A stretch of DNA of 12,388 nucleotides, from NCBI GenBank assembly GCA_003500765.1, contig DNQL01000298.1, forward strand, positions 1-12,388, read 5' to 3'. Shown here in pieces: positions 5,866-12,388 of the stretch. Source of the DNA: Elusimicrobiota bacterium (lineage in GTDB: Bacteria; Elusimicrobiota; Elusimicrobia; Elusimicrobiales; UBA9959). The position numbers and the translations under genes are program-made. The notes under the pieces were generated by a model. The model had not been told where the DNA came from, did no database searches, and worked only from the letters and a program-made list of their open reading frames with translations. The first letter of the stretch is position 1. The number at the start of each line of letters is the position of its first letter.

Positions 5866-7194
5866 ATGATACGCAAAACCGCCATCACCGCAATAGCGGC
5901 CCTTCTAATACCCGCCAGCGGCTGGTCCGTCGATTTCGACGGTTCCGCCCGCAACGGCGACATAATGGAGCAGATCTCCCAGGTGGAGCTCGCCGTCCCC
6001 GCCGAGGCGATAGCCGCCCAGCCCCAGGACAAGGGGATATTCGACTGGCTCTTCGGCAAGTCCGTGAAGGAAGCCACCATAATGGTCTTCATAAACGGCA
6101 AGAACAATCTCGAGAAGTACGGCCTCAAGGACATGAACGAGATGGAGATGATAGGCTCCTCCGACAAGGTCAACGTTGTCGTACAGATCGGCCGCATGGC
6201 CGGCTTCGACGCGGGCGAGGGAGACTGGCAGACCACCCGCCGCTACCTGGTCAAGAAAGACAACGACACCGCCAACGTCACTTCCCCTATAGTAGAAGAG
6301 ATGGGCTCCGTGGACATGGGCGATTACCGCCAGCTGGCCGCTTTCGGCAAATGGGCCAAGGAGAAATATCCGGCCAAGAAGTACATGATGGTGGTCTGGA
6401 ACCACGGCGACGGCTGGCTCAAGAACAAGGCCGCCAAAGAGGACGATAACAAGGGCATTTCCTACGACGACGAGACCGGAAACCACATGACCATCCCCGA
6501 GCTCGCGGCCGCGCTGCGCGAGATGGGCGGAGTGGACGTGTACGGCTCCGACGCCTGCCTGATGCAGATGGCCGAGGTGGTCTACGAGCTCAAGGACGTC
6601 GCCAAGTTCATAGTCGGCTCCGAGGAGACCGAGCCCGGCGACGGCTACACCTACGACCTTTTCCTGGGCCCCATCGTGGCCAACCCCGGCATGAGCGCCG
6701 AGCAGATGGCCAAAGTCGCGGTGGACGGCTACAGCGACCACTACCAGGGCATCAACCAGGGCTCCACCCAGAGCTATGTGAGGACCGCCGAGATAGCCGG
6801 CTTCACGCAGAAAGCCAACGCCTTCGCGGCCGCCGTCATGGCCGCCAACGAGAAAGAGATCGCCAGGACCGCCCGCTCCTCCGCGATGAAGTACGCGATC
6901 TCGGACAATAAGGACCTCTACGACTTCGCCAGGCTGGTTTCGGCCGCCTCGCAGAGCCAGGCGGTCAAGACCGCCGCCGCGGACCTGATGGCCAATATCA
7001 CCGGACGCCTGGTCGGGCATAACCGCACCAACAACCAGCCGGCCTACTACTGGTACCCGGCCGTGGACTACTCGCCTTCCAAGGGCATAGCGGCCTACTT
7101 CCCCTCGGGCTCCTTCGCCCCGGGCTACGACGAACTGCAGTGGGCCTCGGCCTCGCAGTGGGACGAGTTCGCCGCCTGGATGAACCAGCAGTAA
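5866..7194 (+). CDS. Exported clostripain-like cysteine protease (family C11), copy 2
   Basis: 442 residues. The signal peptide is MIRKTAITAIAALLIPASG with cleavage near residue 19-21. A leader to about residue 65 carries ELAVPAEAIAAQ and KGIFDWLFGK. The protease domain begins at TIMVFINGKNN (71-81). The catalytic His is in WNHGDGW (His180) and the Cys in SDACLMQM (Cys231), followed by GSEETEPGDGYTY. The start at 5866 has AGGAGG five bases upstream; an in-frame ATG at 5827 lies by the -10 element and is rejected. The leader is nearly identical to copy 3 (4 differences in 65 residues), but the catalytic domain matches copy 1 better, for example GLKDMNEMEM, RMAGFD and WNHG, so the gene looks recombinant. 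It uses ATA more than ATC. Target and activation mechanism are unknown; the leader may be a propeptide. Confidence 0.88.
   Translation: MIRKTAITAIAALLIPASGWSVDFDGSARNGDIMEQISQVELAVPAEAIAAQPQDKGIFDWLFGKSVKEATIMVFINGKNNLEKYGLKDMNEMEMIGSSDKVNVVVQIGRMAGFDAGEGDWQTTRRYLVKKDNDTANVTSPIVEEMGSVDMGDYRQLAAFGKWAKEKYPAKKYMMVVWNHGDGWLKNKAAKEDDNKGISYDDETGNHMTIPELAAALREMGGVDVYGSDACLMQMAEVVYELKDVAKFIVGSEETEPGDGYTYDLFLGPIVANPGMSAEQMAKVAVDGYSDHYQGINQGSTQSYVRTAEIAGFTQKANAFAAAVMAANEKEIARTARSSAMKYAISDNKDLYDFARLVSAASQSQAVKTAAADLMANITGRLVGHNRTNNQPAYYWYPAVDYSPSKGIAAYFPSGSFAPGYDELQWASASQWDEFAAWMNQQ
5919..5987 (+). repeat. 69-base segment identical to 7412-7480 (copy-2 leader)
   Basis: The signal-peptide end and leader of copies 2 and 3 share 69 identical bases, silent positions included. 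The next 75 bases differ at only six places, and similarity drops sharply once the protease domain starts. This points to recent duplication or gene conversion limited to the leader. Confidence 0.85.
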
Positions 7195-7215
7195 AAAAGA
7201 TCGGGCTGAGACAAA

Positions 7216-7252
7216 AGAGGCCGCGGGTTCCGCCCCGCGGCCTCTCTGTTTT
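7216..7252 (+). terminator. Intrinsic terminator after clostripain copy 2
   Basis: Perfect 12-base arms AGAGGCCGCGGG (7216-7227) and CCCGCGGCCTCT (7234-7245) with loop TTCCGC, followed by CTGTTTT. The bases from the stop codon to the hairpin (TAAAAAAGATCGGGC and on) closely match those after copy 3. Confidence 0.85.
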
Positions 7253-7292
7253 GCCGGCCCTTTTGGCGCCCCGGGCCTGGGCCCTTTGTTCC

Positions 7293-7321
7293 TTGCCCGG
7301 GGAGCCTCCCCGGGCTACACT
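7293..7321 (+). promoter_or_regulatory. Predicted promoter of clostripain copy 3 with a palindromic spacer
   Basis: TTGCCC (7293-7298), a 17-base spacer and TACACT (7316-7321), four of six matches in each. The inverted repeat GCCCGGGGA-GCC-TCCCCGGGC (7295-7315) fills the interval between the two hexamers. No T run follows it, so a regulator binding between -35 and -10 is more plausible than termination. Confidence 0.45.
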
Positions 7322-7331
7322 ATAAGCGTAG

Positions 7332-7345
7332 TTGACGGCGGTCAA
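7332..7345. promoter_or_regulatory. Palindrome TTGAC-GGCG-GTCAA in the copy-3 leader
   Basis: The same five-base arms as at 5834-5847, again in the context AG-palindrome-G and about ten bases past the -10. The spacer differs (GGCG against GCAG), and so do the bases between the palindrome and the ribosome site, so the arms look kept by selection. Confidence 0.5.
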
Positions 7346-7361
7346 GATTGGAGGAACGATG

Positions 7362-8687
7362 ATGCGCAAGACAGCGATTACGGCGATAGCGGCCCTTCTG
7401 ATGCCGGCGGCCGGCTGGTCCGTCGATTTCGACGGTTCCGCCCGCAACGGCGACATAATGGAGCAGATCTCCCAGGTGGAACTCTCCGTTCCCGCCGAGG
7501 CGATAGCGGCCCAGCCCCAGGATAAGGGCATATTCGACTGGCTCTTCGGCAAGGGCGAGGCCGAGTGGACCATCATGGTCTTCTCCAACGCCAAGAACGA
7601 CCTGGAGCGCTTCCTCCTCCGGGACATAAACGAAATGGAGCTGGTCGGTTCCAACAAGAAGCTTAATATCGTGGTCGAGGTCGGCCGCATGGACGGGTAC
7701 GATTCCTCGGACGATAACTGGACCGGGGTCCGCCGCTACCTCATACAGAAGGACGGCGATATGAGCAAAATGGGCTCCAAGCTCATCCAGGAAATGGGCA
7801 TGACCGACATGGGCGATTACCGCAACCTGGCCGCTTTCGGCAAATGGGCCAAAGAGAATTTCCCGGCCAAGAAGTACATGCTGATAGTCTCCAACCACGG
7901 CTCCGGGTGGGAGAAAGGCGTGGAGCGCTCGGTGGTGGAGAACAAGGGCATCTCCTACGACGAGCAGAGCGGCAACCATATCAATACCCCGCAGCTGGGC
8001 GCCGCGCTGCGCGAGATCGGCAAGCTGGACGTGTTCAGCACCGACGCCTGCCTGATGCAGATGGCCGAGGTGGTCTACGAGATCAAGGACAATGTCGACT
8101 TCATCGTGGGCTCCGAGGAGACCGAGCCCGGCGACGGCTACACCTATAACGACTTCCTGGGCCCGATAGCCGCGCGGCCCACGATGACGCCGCAGGAAGT
8201 GGGCCGGCTGACCGTGGACGCCTACAGCGACCATTACGACAAGATCAACCAGGGCTACACGCAGAGCCTGGCCAGGTCTTCTGCCGTGGGCGGCCTGCTG
8301 ACCGCGACCAACGCCTTCGCCGACGCCATGATGGCCTCTGGCGAGAAAGCGCTGGCCAAGAGCGCCCGCAACGCGACGATCAACTTCGCCGTGTACGAGA
8401 ACCGCGACATGTACGACTTCGCCCGCCGCGTGGTGGAGGGTTCGCAGGACCAGAACGTGAAAGCCGCGGGCCAGGCGCTCATGGACTATATCACCGGCTC
8501 CCTGATGATCCACAGCCGTACCCGCGACAGCCAGGGCGGGTTCTGGAGCGGGCCCAAGCAGTATACGCTGGCCAAGGGCATGGCGGCCTACTTCCCCTCG
8601 TCCGGCCTCGCCGACGGCTACGCCGAGCTGGCCTGGGCGCGGGATTCCCGCTGGGACGAGTTCGTCCTCTGGATGAACCAGCCGTAA
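7362..8687 (+). CDS. Exported clostripain-like cysteine protease (family C11), copy 3
   Basis: 441 residues from the second of two adjacent ATGs (7359 and 7362). The second is preferred because GGAGG lies seven bases before it, against four for the first. A TTG at 7332, part of the leader palindrome, is rejected. The signal peptide is MRKTAITAIAALLMPAAGWS. The leader has ELSVPAEAIAAQ and KGIFDWLFGK. The catalytic His is in SNHGSGW (His179) and the Cys in TDACLMQM (Cys230), then GSEETEPGDGYTY. It is the most diverged catalytic domain of the three: Ser replaces Trp before NHG, and SYDEQSGNH replaces the SYDDET-x-NH of the other copies. It probably has a different specificity. It has its own promoter and terminator, so the copies can be expressed separately. 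Substrate unknown. Confidence 0.88.
   Translation: MRKTAITAIAALLMPAAGWSVDFDGSARNGDIMEQISQVELSVPAEAIAAQPQDKGIFDWLFGKGEAEWTIMVFSNAKNDLERFLLRDINEMELVGSNKKLNIVVEVGRMDGYDSSDDNWTGVRRYLIQKDGDMSKMGSKLIQEMGMTDMGDYRNLAAFGKWAKENFPAKKYMLIVSNHGSGWEKGVERSVVENKGISYDEQSGNHINTPQLGAALREIGKLDVFSTDACLMQMAEVVYEIKDNVDFIVGSEETEPGDGYTYNDFLGPIAARPTMTPQEVGRLTVDAYSDHYDKINQGYTQSLARSSAVGGLLTATNAFADAMMASGEKALAKSARNATINFAVYENRDMYDFARRVVEGSQDQNVKAAGQALMDYITGSLMIHSRTRDSQGGFWSGPKQYTLAKGMAAYFPSSGLADGYAELAWARDSRWDEFVLWMNQP
7412..7480 (+). repeat. 69-base segment identical to 5919-5987 (copy-3 leader)
   Basis: Partner of the repeat in copy 2. It covers the end of the signal peptide and the first part of the leader, from the codons for GWSVDFDG to those for QISQVE. 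Confidence 0.85.
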
Positions 8688-8707
8688 AAAGATCGGGCAG
8701 AGACGAC

Positions 8708-8744
8708 GAAGGCCCCGGGTTCCGCACCCGGGGCCTTCTTATTT
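8708..8744 (+). terminator. Intrinsic terminator after clostripain copy 3
   Basis: Perfect 13-base arms GAAGGCCCCGGGT (8708-8720) and ACCCGGGGCCTTC (8726-8738) with loop TCCGC, then TTATTT. The loop and flanks match the copy-2 terminator while stem bases changed in pairs. It may also stop minus-strand transcription from the decarboxylase gene ending at 8752, but there is no good T run on that side. Confidence 0.82.
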
Positions 8745-8751
8745 GCGGCGT

Positions 8752-9684
8752 TTACTTCACTTTGGAGCGGAAGTAGGCGACGGTCTTCTTCAGGCCTTCC
8801 TCGAGGCCGACTTTCGGCTCCCATTTTAGGACCTTGCGCGCCTGGGTGATGTCGGGTCGTCGCACCTTGGGGTCGTCCGTCGGCAGCGGGCGGAAGACTA
8901 TCTTCGACCGGCTGCCGGTTATCTTCTTTACGGCCTGGGCCAGCTCGAGCAGGGTTATCTCGTGCGGGTTGCCGATGTTCATCGGCCCGTTGTGGCCGCT
9001 CCGCAGCAGGCGGTAGATGCCCTCGATGAGGTCCGAGACGTAGCAGAGGCTGCGCGTCTGGCTGCCGTCGCCGTAAACCGTTATCGGCTTGTTCTTGAGC
9101 GCCTGCACCATGAAGTTGGGCACGGCCCGTCCGTCCTCGAGCCTCATGTTGGGCCCGTAGGTGTTGAAGATGCGCAGCAGGCGCACCTGCACGCCGTGGT
9201 AGCGGTGATAGGCCATCGTCATGGCCTCGGCGAAGCGCTTGGCCTCGTCGTATACGCCGCGCGGGCCTATCGGGTTGACGTTGCCCCAGTAGCCCTCGTG
9301 CTGCGGGTTTATCAGCGGGTCGCCGTAAACCTCCGAGGTGGAGGCGATCATGAAGATCGCCTTCTTGTCCTTGGCCAGGCCCAGCGCCTTGTGCGTGCCC
9401 AGCGCGCCCACTTTAAGCGTCGGTATCGGGTGCTTGAGGTAGTCTATGGGGCTCGCCGGGCTGGCGAAATGCATGACCGCGTCCAGCTTGCCCGGGACGT
9501 GCAGGTAGTTGGTCACGTCGTACTTGGTGAACGAGAACTTTTCGTTGCCGAAGAGGTCTTTTATGTTCTCGATATTGCCGGTGATGAAGTTATCCAGCCC
9601 GATGACCGAGTGGCCTTTGGCCAGCAGGTAGCGCGACAGGTGGCTGGCCAGGAAGCCGGCCGCGCCGGTGACGAGTATCCTCAT
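8752..9684 (-). CDS. UDP-glucuronate decarboxylase (UDP-xylose synthase)
   Basis: 310 residues, normal for the soluble enzyme, which oxidises UDP-glucuronate at C4 with bound NAD, loses CO2 and gives UDP-xylose in the cytoplasm. It is an extended short-chain dehydrogenase with the NAD motif GAAGFLASH (7-15), the family string [14 protein letters not shown], Thr116 and Glu118 in STSEVYG, and YxxxK as Tyr145 and Lys149 in [35 protein letters not shown] and [12 protein letters not shown] also fit this group better than dTDP-glucose dehydratase or UDP-glucuronate epimerase. The ATG has GGGAGG seven bases upstream, inside the end of the dehydrogenase gene. The one-base gap and the consecutive reactions indicate an operon with coupled translation. 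It is the last gene of the minus-strand group; the copy-3 terminator lies beyond it. Confidence 0.88.
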   Translation of the reverse strand: MRILVTGAAGFLASHLSRYLLAKGHSVIGLDNFITGNIENIKDLFGNEKFSFTKYDVTNYLHVPGKLDAVMHFASPASPIDYLKHPIPTLKVGALGTHKALGLAKDKKAIFMIASTSEVYGDPLINPQHEGYWGNVNPIGPRGVYDEAKRFAEAMTMAYHRYHGVQVRLLRIFNTYGPNMRLEDGRAVPNFMVQALKNKPITVYGDGSQTRSLCYVSDLIEGIYRLLRSGHNGPMNIGNPHEITLLELAQAVKKITGSRSKIVFRPLPTDDPKVRRPDITQARKVLKWEPKVGLEEGLKKTVAYFRSKVK

Positions 9685-9685
9685 T

Positions 9686-11017
9686 TCAGGGCCTCCCTAC
9701 CGACTTATAGGTCCAGCCCAGCGCGCGCATTTTGGCGGGGTCGTAGAGGTTGCGGCCGTCCACCATGATCGGGTGCTTCACCGCGGTCATCAGCCGCTTC
9801 TGGTCGAGCGCGGCGAACTGTTTCCACTCGGTGACCAGGCAGACGCAGTCCGCTCCCTTCACGCAGTCGTACTCGTCCTTCGCGAAATAGAGGCCCTTCA
9901 TGACCTTAGTGGCGTTCTCCTGCGAGACCGGGTCGTAGCCGCGCACTTTGGCGCCGCGTTTTACGAACTCGGCGGCGATGTCTATGGACGGGGCGAAGCG
10001 CATGTCGTCGGTCTCGGGCTTGAAGGCCAGGCCCAGCAGCGCTACGGTCTTACCTTCCAGGTTCCAGAGCTCGTCCTCCACTTTCTTGACCATCCAGAGT
10101 TTCTGCCCCTCGTTGATGTCCTTGACCGTCTTGAGCAGGTCGAAGTCGTAGCCCACCTGGCGGCTCAGCCAGTAGAAGGCCTCGAGGTCCTTGGGGAAGC
10201 AGAAGCCGCCGAAGCCGATGCCGGCCTTGAGGAAGGAGGCGCCGATGCGCTTGTCCAGGCCCATGCCGCGCGCCACGTCTTCGACGTTGGCGCCGGTGCG
10301 CTCGCAGACATTGGCCACGGCGTTGATGAACGAGATCTTGGTGGAGAGGAAAGAGTTGGAGGCGTGCTTGATGAGCTCGGCGCTCTTTACGCTGGTCACC
10401 ACGATGGGGGCTTTTTTCAGCGGCTTATAGACCCGGCGCATCACCTCTTCGGCGCGTTTGGAACTGACGCCGGTCACGACGCGGTCGGGCTCCAGGAAAT
10501 CCCAGACCGCCGTGCCCTCGCGCAGGAACTCGGGGTTGGAGGCGACGTCGAAGGGGATATGCCGCTTGTTGTGGCGGTTGACGGTCTTCTCTATGCGGTC
10601 GCAGGTGGAGACCGGGACGGTGGATTTCTCCACGATAACCGTATAATCGGTCATGTTGAGCGCCACCTGCTCGGAGACTTTCTCTATGGCGCTGAGATCG
10701 GCCGAACCGTCCTCGCGCGGCGGGGTGCCCACGGCTATGAAGACGGCCTCGGCCCTGTGGCCCTTGTGCAGCATGCCCTCCTTCACCGATGAGGCGAAGT
10801 GAAGGCGCCCGGCCTTCACGTTCTTCCTGACCACCCGCTCCAGGTCGTCCTCGTAGATGGGCATGACGCCCTTCTCGAGCATCTTTATCTTGCGGGGATC
10901 GTTGTCAACGCAGACCACCCGGTGGCCGATCTCCGCCAGGCAGGCTCCGCTGACCAGGCCGACATAACCGGCCCCGACCATGCAGATGTTCACTTTTTCA
11001 TTCCTGGTTTTTTTCAT
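9686..11017 (-). CDS. UDP-glucose 6-dehydrogenase
   Basis: 443 residues, the usual length. It oxidises UDP-glucose to UDP-glucuronate with two NAD in the cytoplasm. Seen: the Rossmann motif GAGYVG (15-20), [20 protein letters not shown], and [11 protein letters not shown]. Lys217 and Asn221 sit in [11 protein letters not shown], and the catalytic Cys273 and Asp277 in [10 protein letters not shown]. These spacings match the Lys, Asn, Cys and Asp residues known in the streptococcal enzyme. The usual GFGGSCFPKD has Phe instead of Ser here. The C-terminal UDP-binding domain includes [12 protein letters not shown] and VDGRNLYDP. The ATG has GAGGA about four bases upstream. Just before that ribosome site is a hairpin with a T run, so transcription may depend on readthrough or on a promoter not recognised. 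Its product feeds the next gene. Confidence 0.93.
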   Translation of the reverse strand: MKKTRNEKVNICMVGAGYVGLVSGACLAEIGHRVVCVDNDPRKIKMLEKGVMPIYEDDLERVVRKNVKAGRLHFASSVKEGMLHKGHRAEAVFIAVGTPPREDGSADLSAIEKVSEQVALNMTDYTVIVEKSTVPVSTCDRIEKTVNRHNKRHIPFDVASNPEFLREGTAVWDFLEPDRVVTGVSSKRAEEVMRRVYKPLKKAPIVVTSVKSAELIKHASNSFLSTKISFINAVANVCERTGANVEDVARGMGLDKRIGASFLKAGIGFGGFCFPKDLEAFYWLSRQVGYDFDLLKTVKDINEGQKLWMVKKVEDELWNLEGKTVALLGLAFKPETDDMRFAPSIDIAAEFVKRGAKVRGYDPVSQENATKVMKGLYFAKDEYDCVKGADCVCLVTEWKQFAALDQKRLMTAVKHPIMVDGRNLYDPAKMRALGWTYKSVGRP

Positions 11018-11028
11018 CGCGTCCTCAT

Positions 11029-11062
11029 AAAACCGCCGGCACGCTCTTCGAGCATGCCGGCG
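11029..11062 (-). terminator. Hairpin with T run directly before the dehydrogenase gene
   Basis: Read on the minus strand: CGCCGGCA, GCTC/GAGC inner stem with a GAA loop and one mismatch, TGCCGGCG, then GGTTTT. The outer arms (11034-11041 and 11055-11062) are perfect eight-mers. The T run ends about three bases before the dehydrogenase ribosome site. It can end transcripts of the membrane protein gene or act as an attenuator for the two UDP-sugar genes. Confidence 0.6.
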
Positions 11063-11089
11063 CGGTGTAGTCTGGTAAAAAAGCCCCGT

Positions 11090-12253
11090 CTATTTCGCCG
11101 GCGCGGACCCGTTGGCGGGGTCGCAGGTTATTTCGCTCTCCGGCTCGAGTTCTATTTCCTTCGCCCTGGCCAGCTCGCAGGCGCGCTTCTGCTCGGCGCG
11201 GCCCATGAAATAGATGGCGACGAAGATAGCGGCCAGGCCGAACCAGTCTTCCCTGGCCGGCGGCTTCTGTCCGGCTATCAGCCACCAGACCACCAGCGTA
11301 GCCACGGTGCCGGCTACCAGCGAGGTCACGCGGTTGACCAGGCCTGCGAAGGTGGCGGTGCGGCCCTTGAACATGAACAGGAACACCGAGAAGAAGGCCG
11401 CGAAGCCGAACGGCACGCCGGACATTATGCCTTCTTTCCAGAGCGCCGGGGTGTTGACCAGCGAATCCTTGAACTGGAAGCCGAAGGTCTTGGGATCGGC
11501 GACGCCCAGGTCCACCGAGTAGAAGAGCAGGGTCCCGGCTATCAGTATCGCTATAGTGGAGGAGATCTGCTCCACCGCGAAGAAGCCCTTGGTGTCGTAG
11601 ATGGCGTCCTTCTTGCGGGTGTTCTTGTAGTAGTTGAAGATGTAGATGCGGATGGAGTAGGCCGTCAGATAGGCGGCGAGTATGGTCATCGCGGCCGCGT
11701 TGCCCAGGAAGTCGAAGTCGCCGGGCTTCACGTAGATCATCTTGATGCTGACGGCGACGAGGGCGAAGACGACGGCCACGTTCTCCTCCCAGTAGACGGT
11801 CTTCTTGAGCACGCCCTGGGCTATCTGTATGGCGTCTATTACGCGGCTGATGATGATGACGCTGGCGCGCATGATGATCATGGCGACCATCACCGAGATG
11901 GGCAGCACGTACATCAGCGTGGTCGTCGGGATGATGACCGCGGTGCAGACGCCGGACGGGATGATGTAGAGGAATTCGCGGGGCATGCGTATGCCGAGGA
12001 CGGTGGTGTAGTCGGTGGACTTGAATTTGTACCAGCCCCAGAGGATGACGACGAGGTTGCAGATCAGCATGCCGCCGATGGTGTTGTAGACCGTGTAGGT
12101 GTTGCCGCCCATGCCCAGGACCTTGGCGAAATACTTGGCCAGGAACCCGGTGACGACGTAGAGGCCGAAATAGGCGAAGGAATACTGCAGCAGCCTTTCG
12201 GTGGTGCCCTCGTGGCTCTTATGGAAGAATACGTTGGTGAGCGTTTTTATCAT
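11090..12253 (-). CDS. Multi-spanning membrane protein of unknown function, transporter-like
   Basis: 387 residues with about nine or ten hydrophobic segments (roughly 25-47, 57-73, 93-115, 116-135, 155-172, 183-205, 229-249, 285-303, 310-345, 355-368). It ends in a charged, Glu/Lys-rich tail (about residue 350 on) predicted to be cytoplasmic. I do not recognise a specific family. The fold pattern is reminiscent of drug/metabolite-type transporters with ten helices, but no diagnostic motif is visible. Polar or charged residues inside membrane parts (RASVIIISRVIDAIQIAQG and YSIRIYIFNYYKNTRKK) may line a substrate path. The ATG has AAGGGGA nine bases upstream. It lies upstream of the UDP-glucuronate/xylose genes on the same strand with a hairpin between them, so a link to sugar-nucleotide or glycan export is possible but unproven. 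Confidence 0.72.
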   Translation of the reverse strand: MIKTLTNVFFHKSHEGTTERLLQYSFAYFGLYVVTGFLAKYFAKVLGMGGNTYTVYNTIGGMLICNLVVILWGWYKFKSTDYTTVLGIRMPREFLYIIPSGVCTAVIIPTTTLMYVLPISVMVAMIIMRASVIIISRVIDAIQIAQGVLKKTVYWEENVAVVFALVAVSIKMIYVKPGDFDFLGNAAAMTILAAYLTAYSIRIYIFNYYKNTRKKDAIYDTKGFFAVEQISSTIAILIAGTLLFYSVDLGVADPKTFGFQFKDSLVNTPALWKEGIMSGVPFGFAAFFSVFLFMFKGRTATFAGLVNRVTSLVAGTVATLVVWWLIAGQKPPAREDWFGLAAIFVAIYFMGRAEQKRACELARAKEIELEPESEITCDPANGSAPAK

Positions 12254-12287
12254 CTCTTTTCGTCCCCTTACAAATAATTATCTTTTT

Positions 12288-12317
12288 ATTATATATAAAT
12301 CACGGCGGTAATTTCAG
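12288..12317 (-). promoter_or_regulatory. Predicted promoter of the membrane protein gene
   Basis: On the minus strand, a perfect -10 TATAAT (plus 12288-12293) lies in an AT-rich run, 18 bases after CTGAAA (plus 12312-12317, four of six -35 matches). It lies 35 bases before the start codon. The -35 overlaps the stop codon of the upstream gene. Confidence 0.55.
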
Positions 12318-12388
12318 CGGCAGGCCCGCAGTTTTTCTTCGAAAGCGGCGTCCGCGGTCTCGCCGGCGGCGCGCGCGGCCGACCAGGC
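12314..12388 (-). CDS. C-terminal fragment of an unidentified protein
   Basis: An open frame enters from the right edge and ends in TGA at 12314-12316, giving 24 residues that end TADAAFEEKLRACR and start with an Ala-rich AWSAARAAGE. It looks like a helical protein tail. No function can be assigned from so little. The reading frame choice rests on amino-acid composition and on the stop lying just before the next gene's promoter. Confidence 0.45.
   Translation of the reverse strand, partial: AWSAARAAGETADAAFEEKLRACR

Noticed and set aside
10799..12277. 492-codon plus-strand open frame across the membrane protein gene, and a 374-codon one at 9668-10792
   Set aside because: Both are antisense shadows. 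The minus-strand products have recognisable motifs or ordered membrane helices, while these are His/Asp/Gly-rich without any pattern of a real protein.
1..12388. CRISPR arrays, tRNA or rRNA genes, insertion sequences, phage genes
   Set aside because: No regular repeat-spacer pattern, tRNA arms, rRNA stretches, transposase motifs or terminal repeats were seen. The only long repeats are the clostripain copies.

Overview
The window is a GC-rich bacterial segment (well above 50% GC by eye). Its genes have AGGAG-type ribosome binding sites, rho-independent hairpin terminators and Sec signal peptides. ATA is used very often for isoleucine, which is odd for DNA this rich in G and C. A stand-alone SWIB-domain protein, several exported clostripain-family proteases and UDP-sugar genes would fit an uncultured, deep-branching Gram-negative lineage such as Elusimicrobiota. 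That placement is an inference; nothing here proves the taxon.

Left part (1-737). The C-terminus of a probable histone-deacetylase-family amidohydrolase reads in on the plus strand. It shares a bidirectional terminator with a convergent small gene of unknown function (174-350, minus). A non-coding region of about 390 bases follows. It holds GGGCC-type inverted repeats, an AT-rich patch with a DnaA-box-like site, and the promoter of the first protease gene.

Middle part (738-8744). Three exported clostripain-like (family C11) cysteine proteases lie at 738-2018, 5866-7194 and 7362-8687. All keep the catalytic His and Cys. Between copies 1 and 2 sit a periplasmic M16 zinc protease with one active and one inactive half (2173-4917), a half-size EamA-type membrane protein three bases after it, and a SWIB protein on the minus strand. 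Copies 2 and 3 look like a tandem duplication that includes promoter, leader and terminator: they share a leader of about 65 residues with a 69-base identical run, a TTGAC-N4-GTCAA palindrome in the 5' region, and structurally conserved terminators. The catalytic domain of copy 2, however, resembles copy 1 more than copy 3, so the array is mosaic. This protease island, with its matching promoter-proximal palindromes, is the most unusual part of the window.

Right part (8745-12388, all minus strand). A multi-spanning membrane protein of unknown function comes first in the direction of transcription. A hairpin followed by a short T run separates it from UDP-glucose 6-dehydrogenase, which is followed one base later by UDP-glucuronate decarboxylase. 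The two enzymes convert UDP-glucose through UDP-glucuronate to UDP-xylose, presumably for a surface glycan. The last 75 bases carry the C-terminus of another minus-strand gene.

I see no rRNA, tRNA, CRISPR array, insertion sequence or prophage genes.
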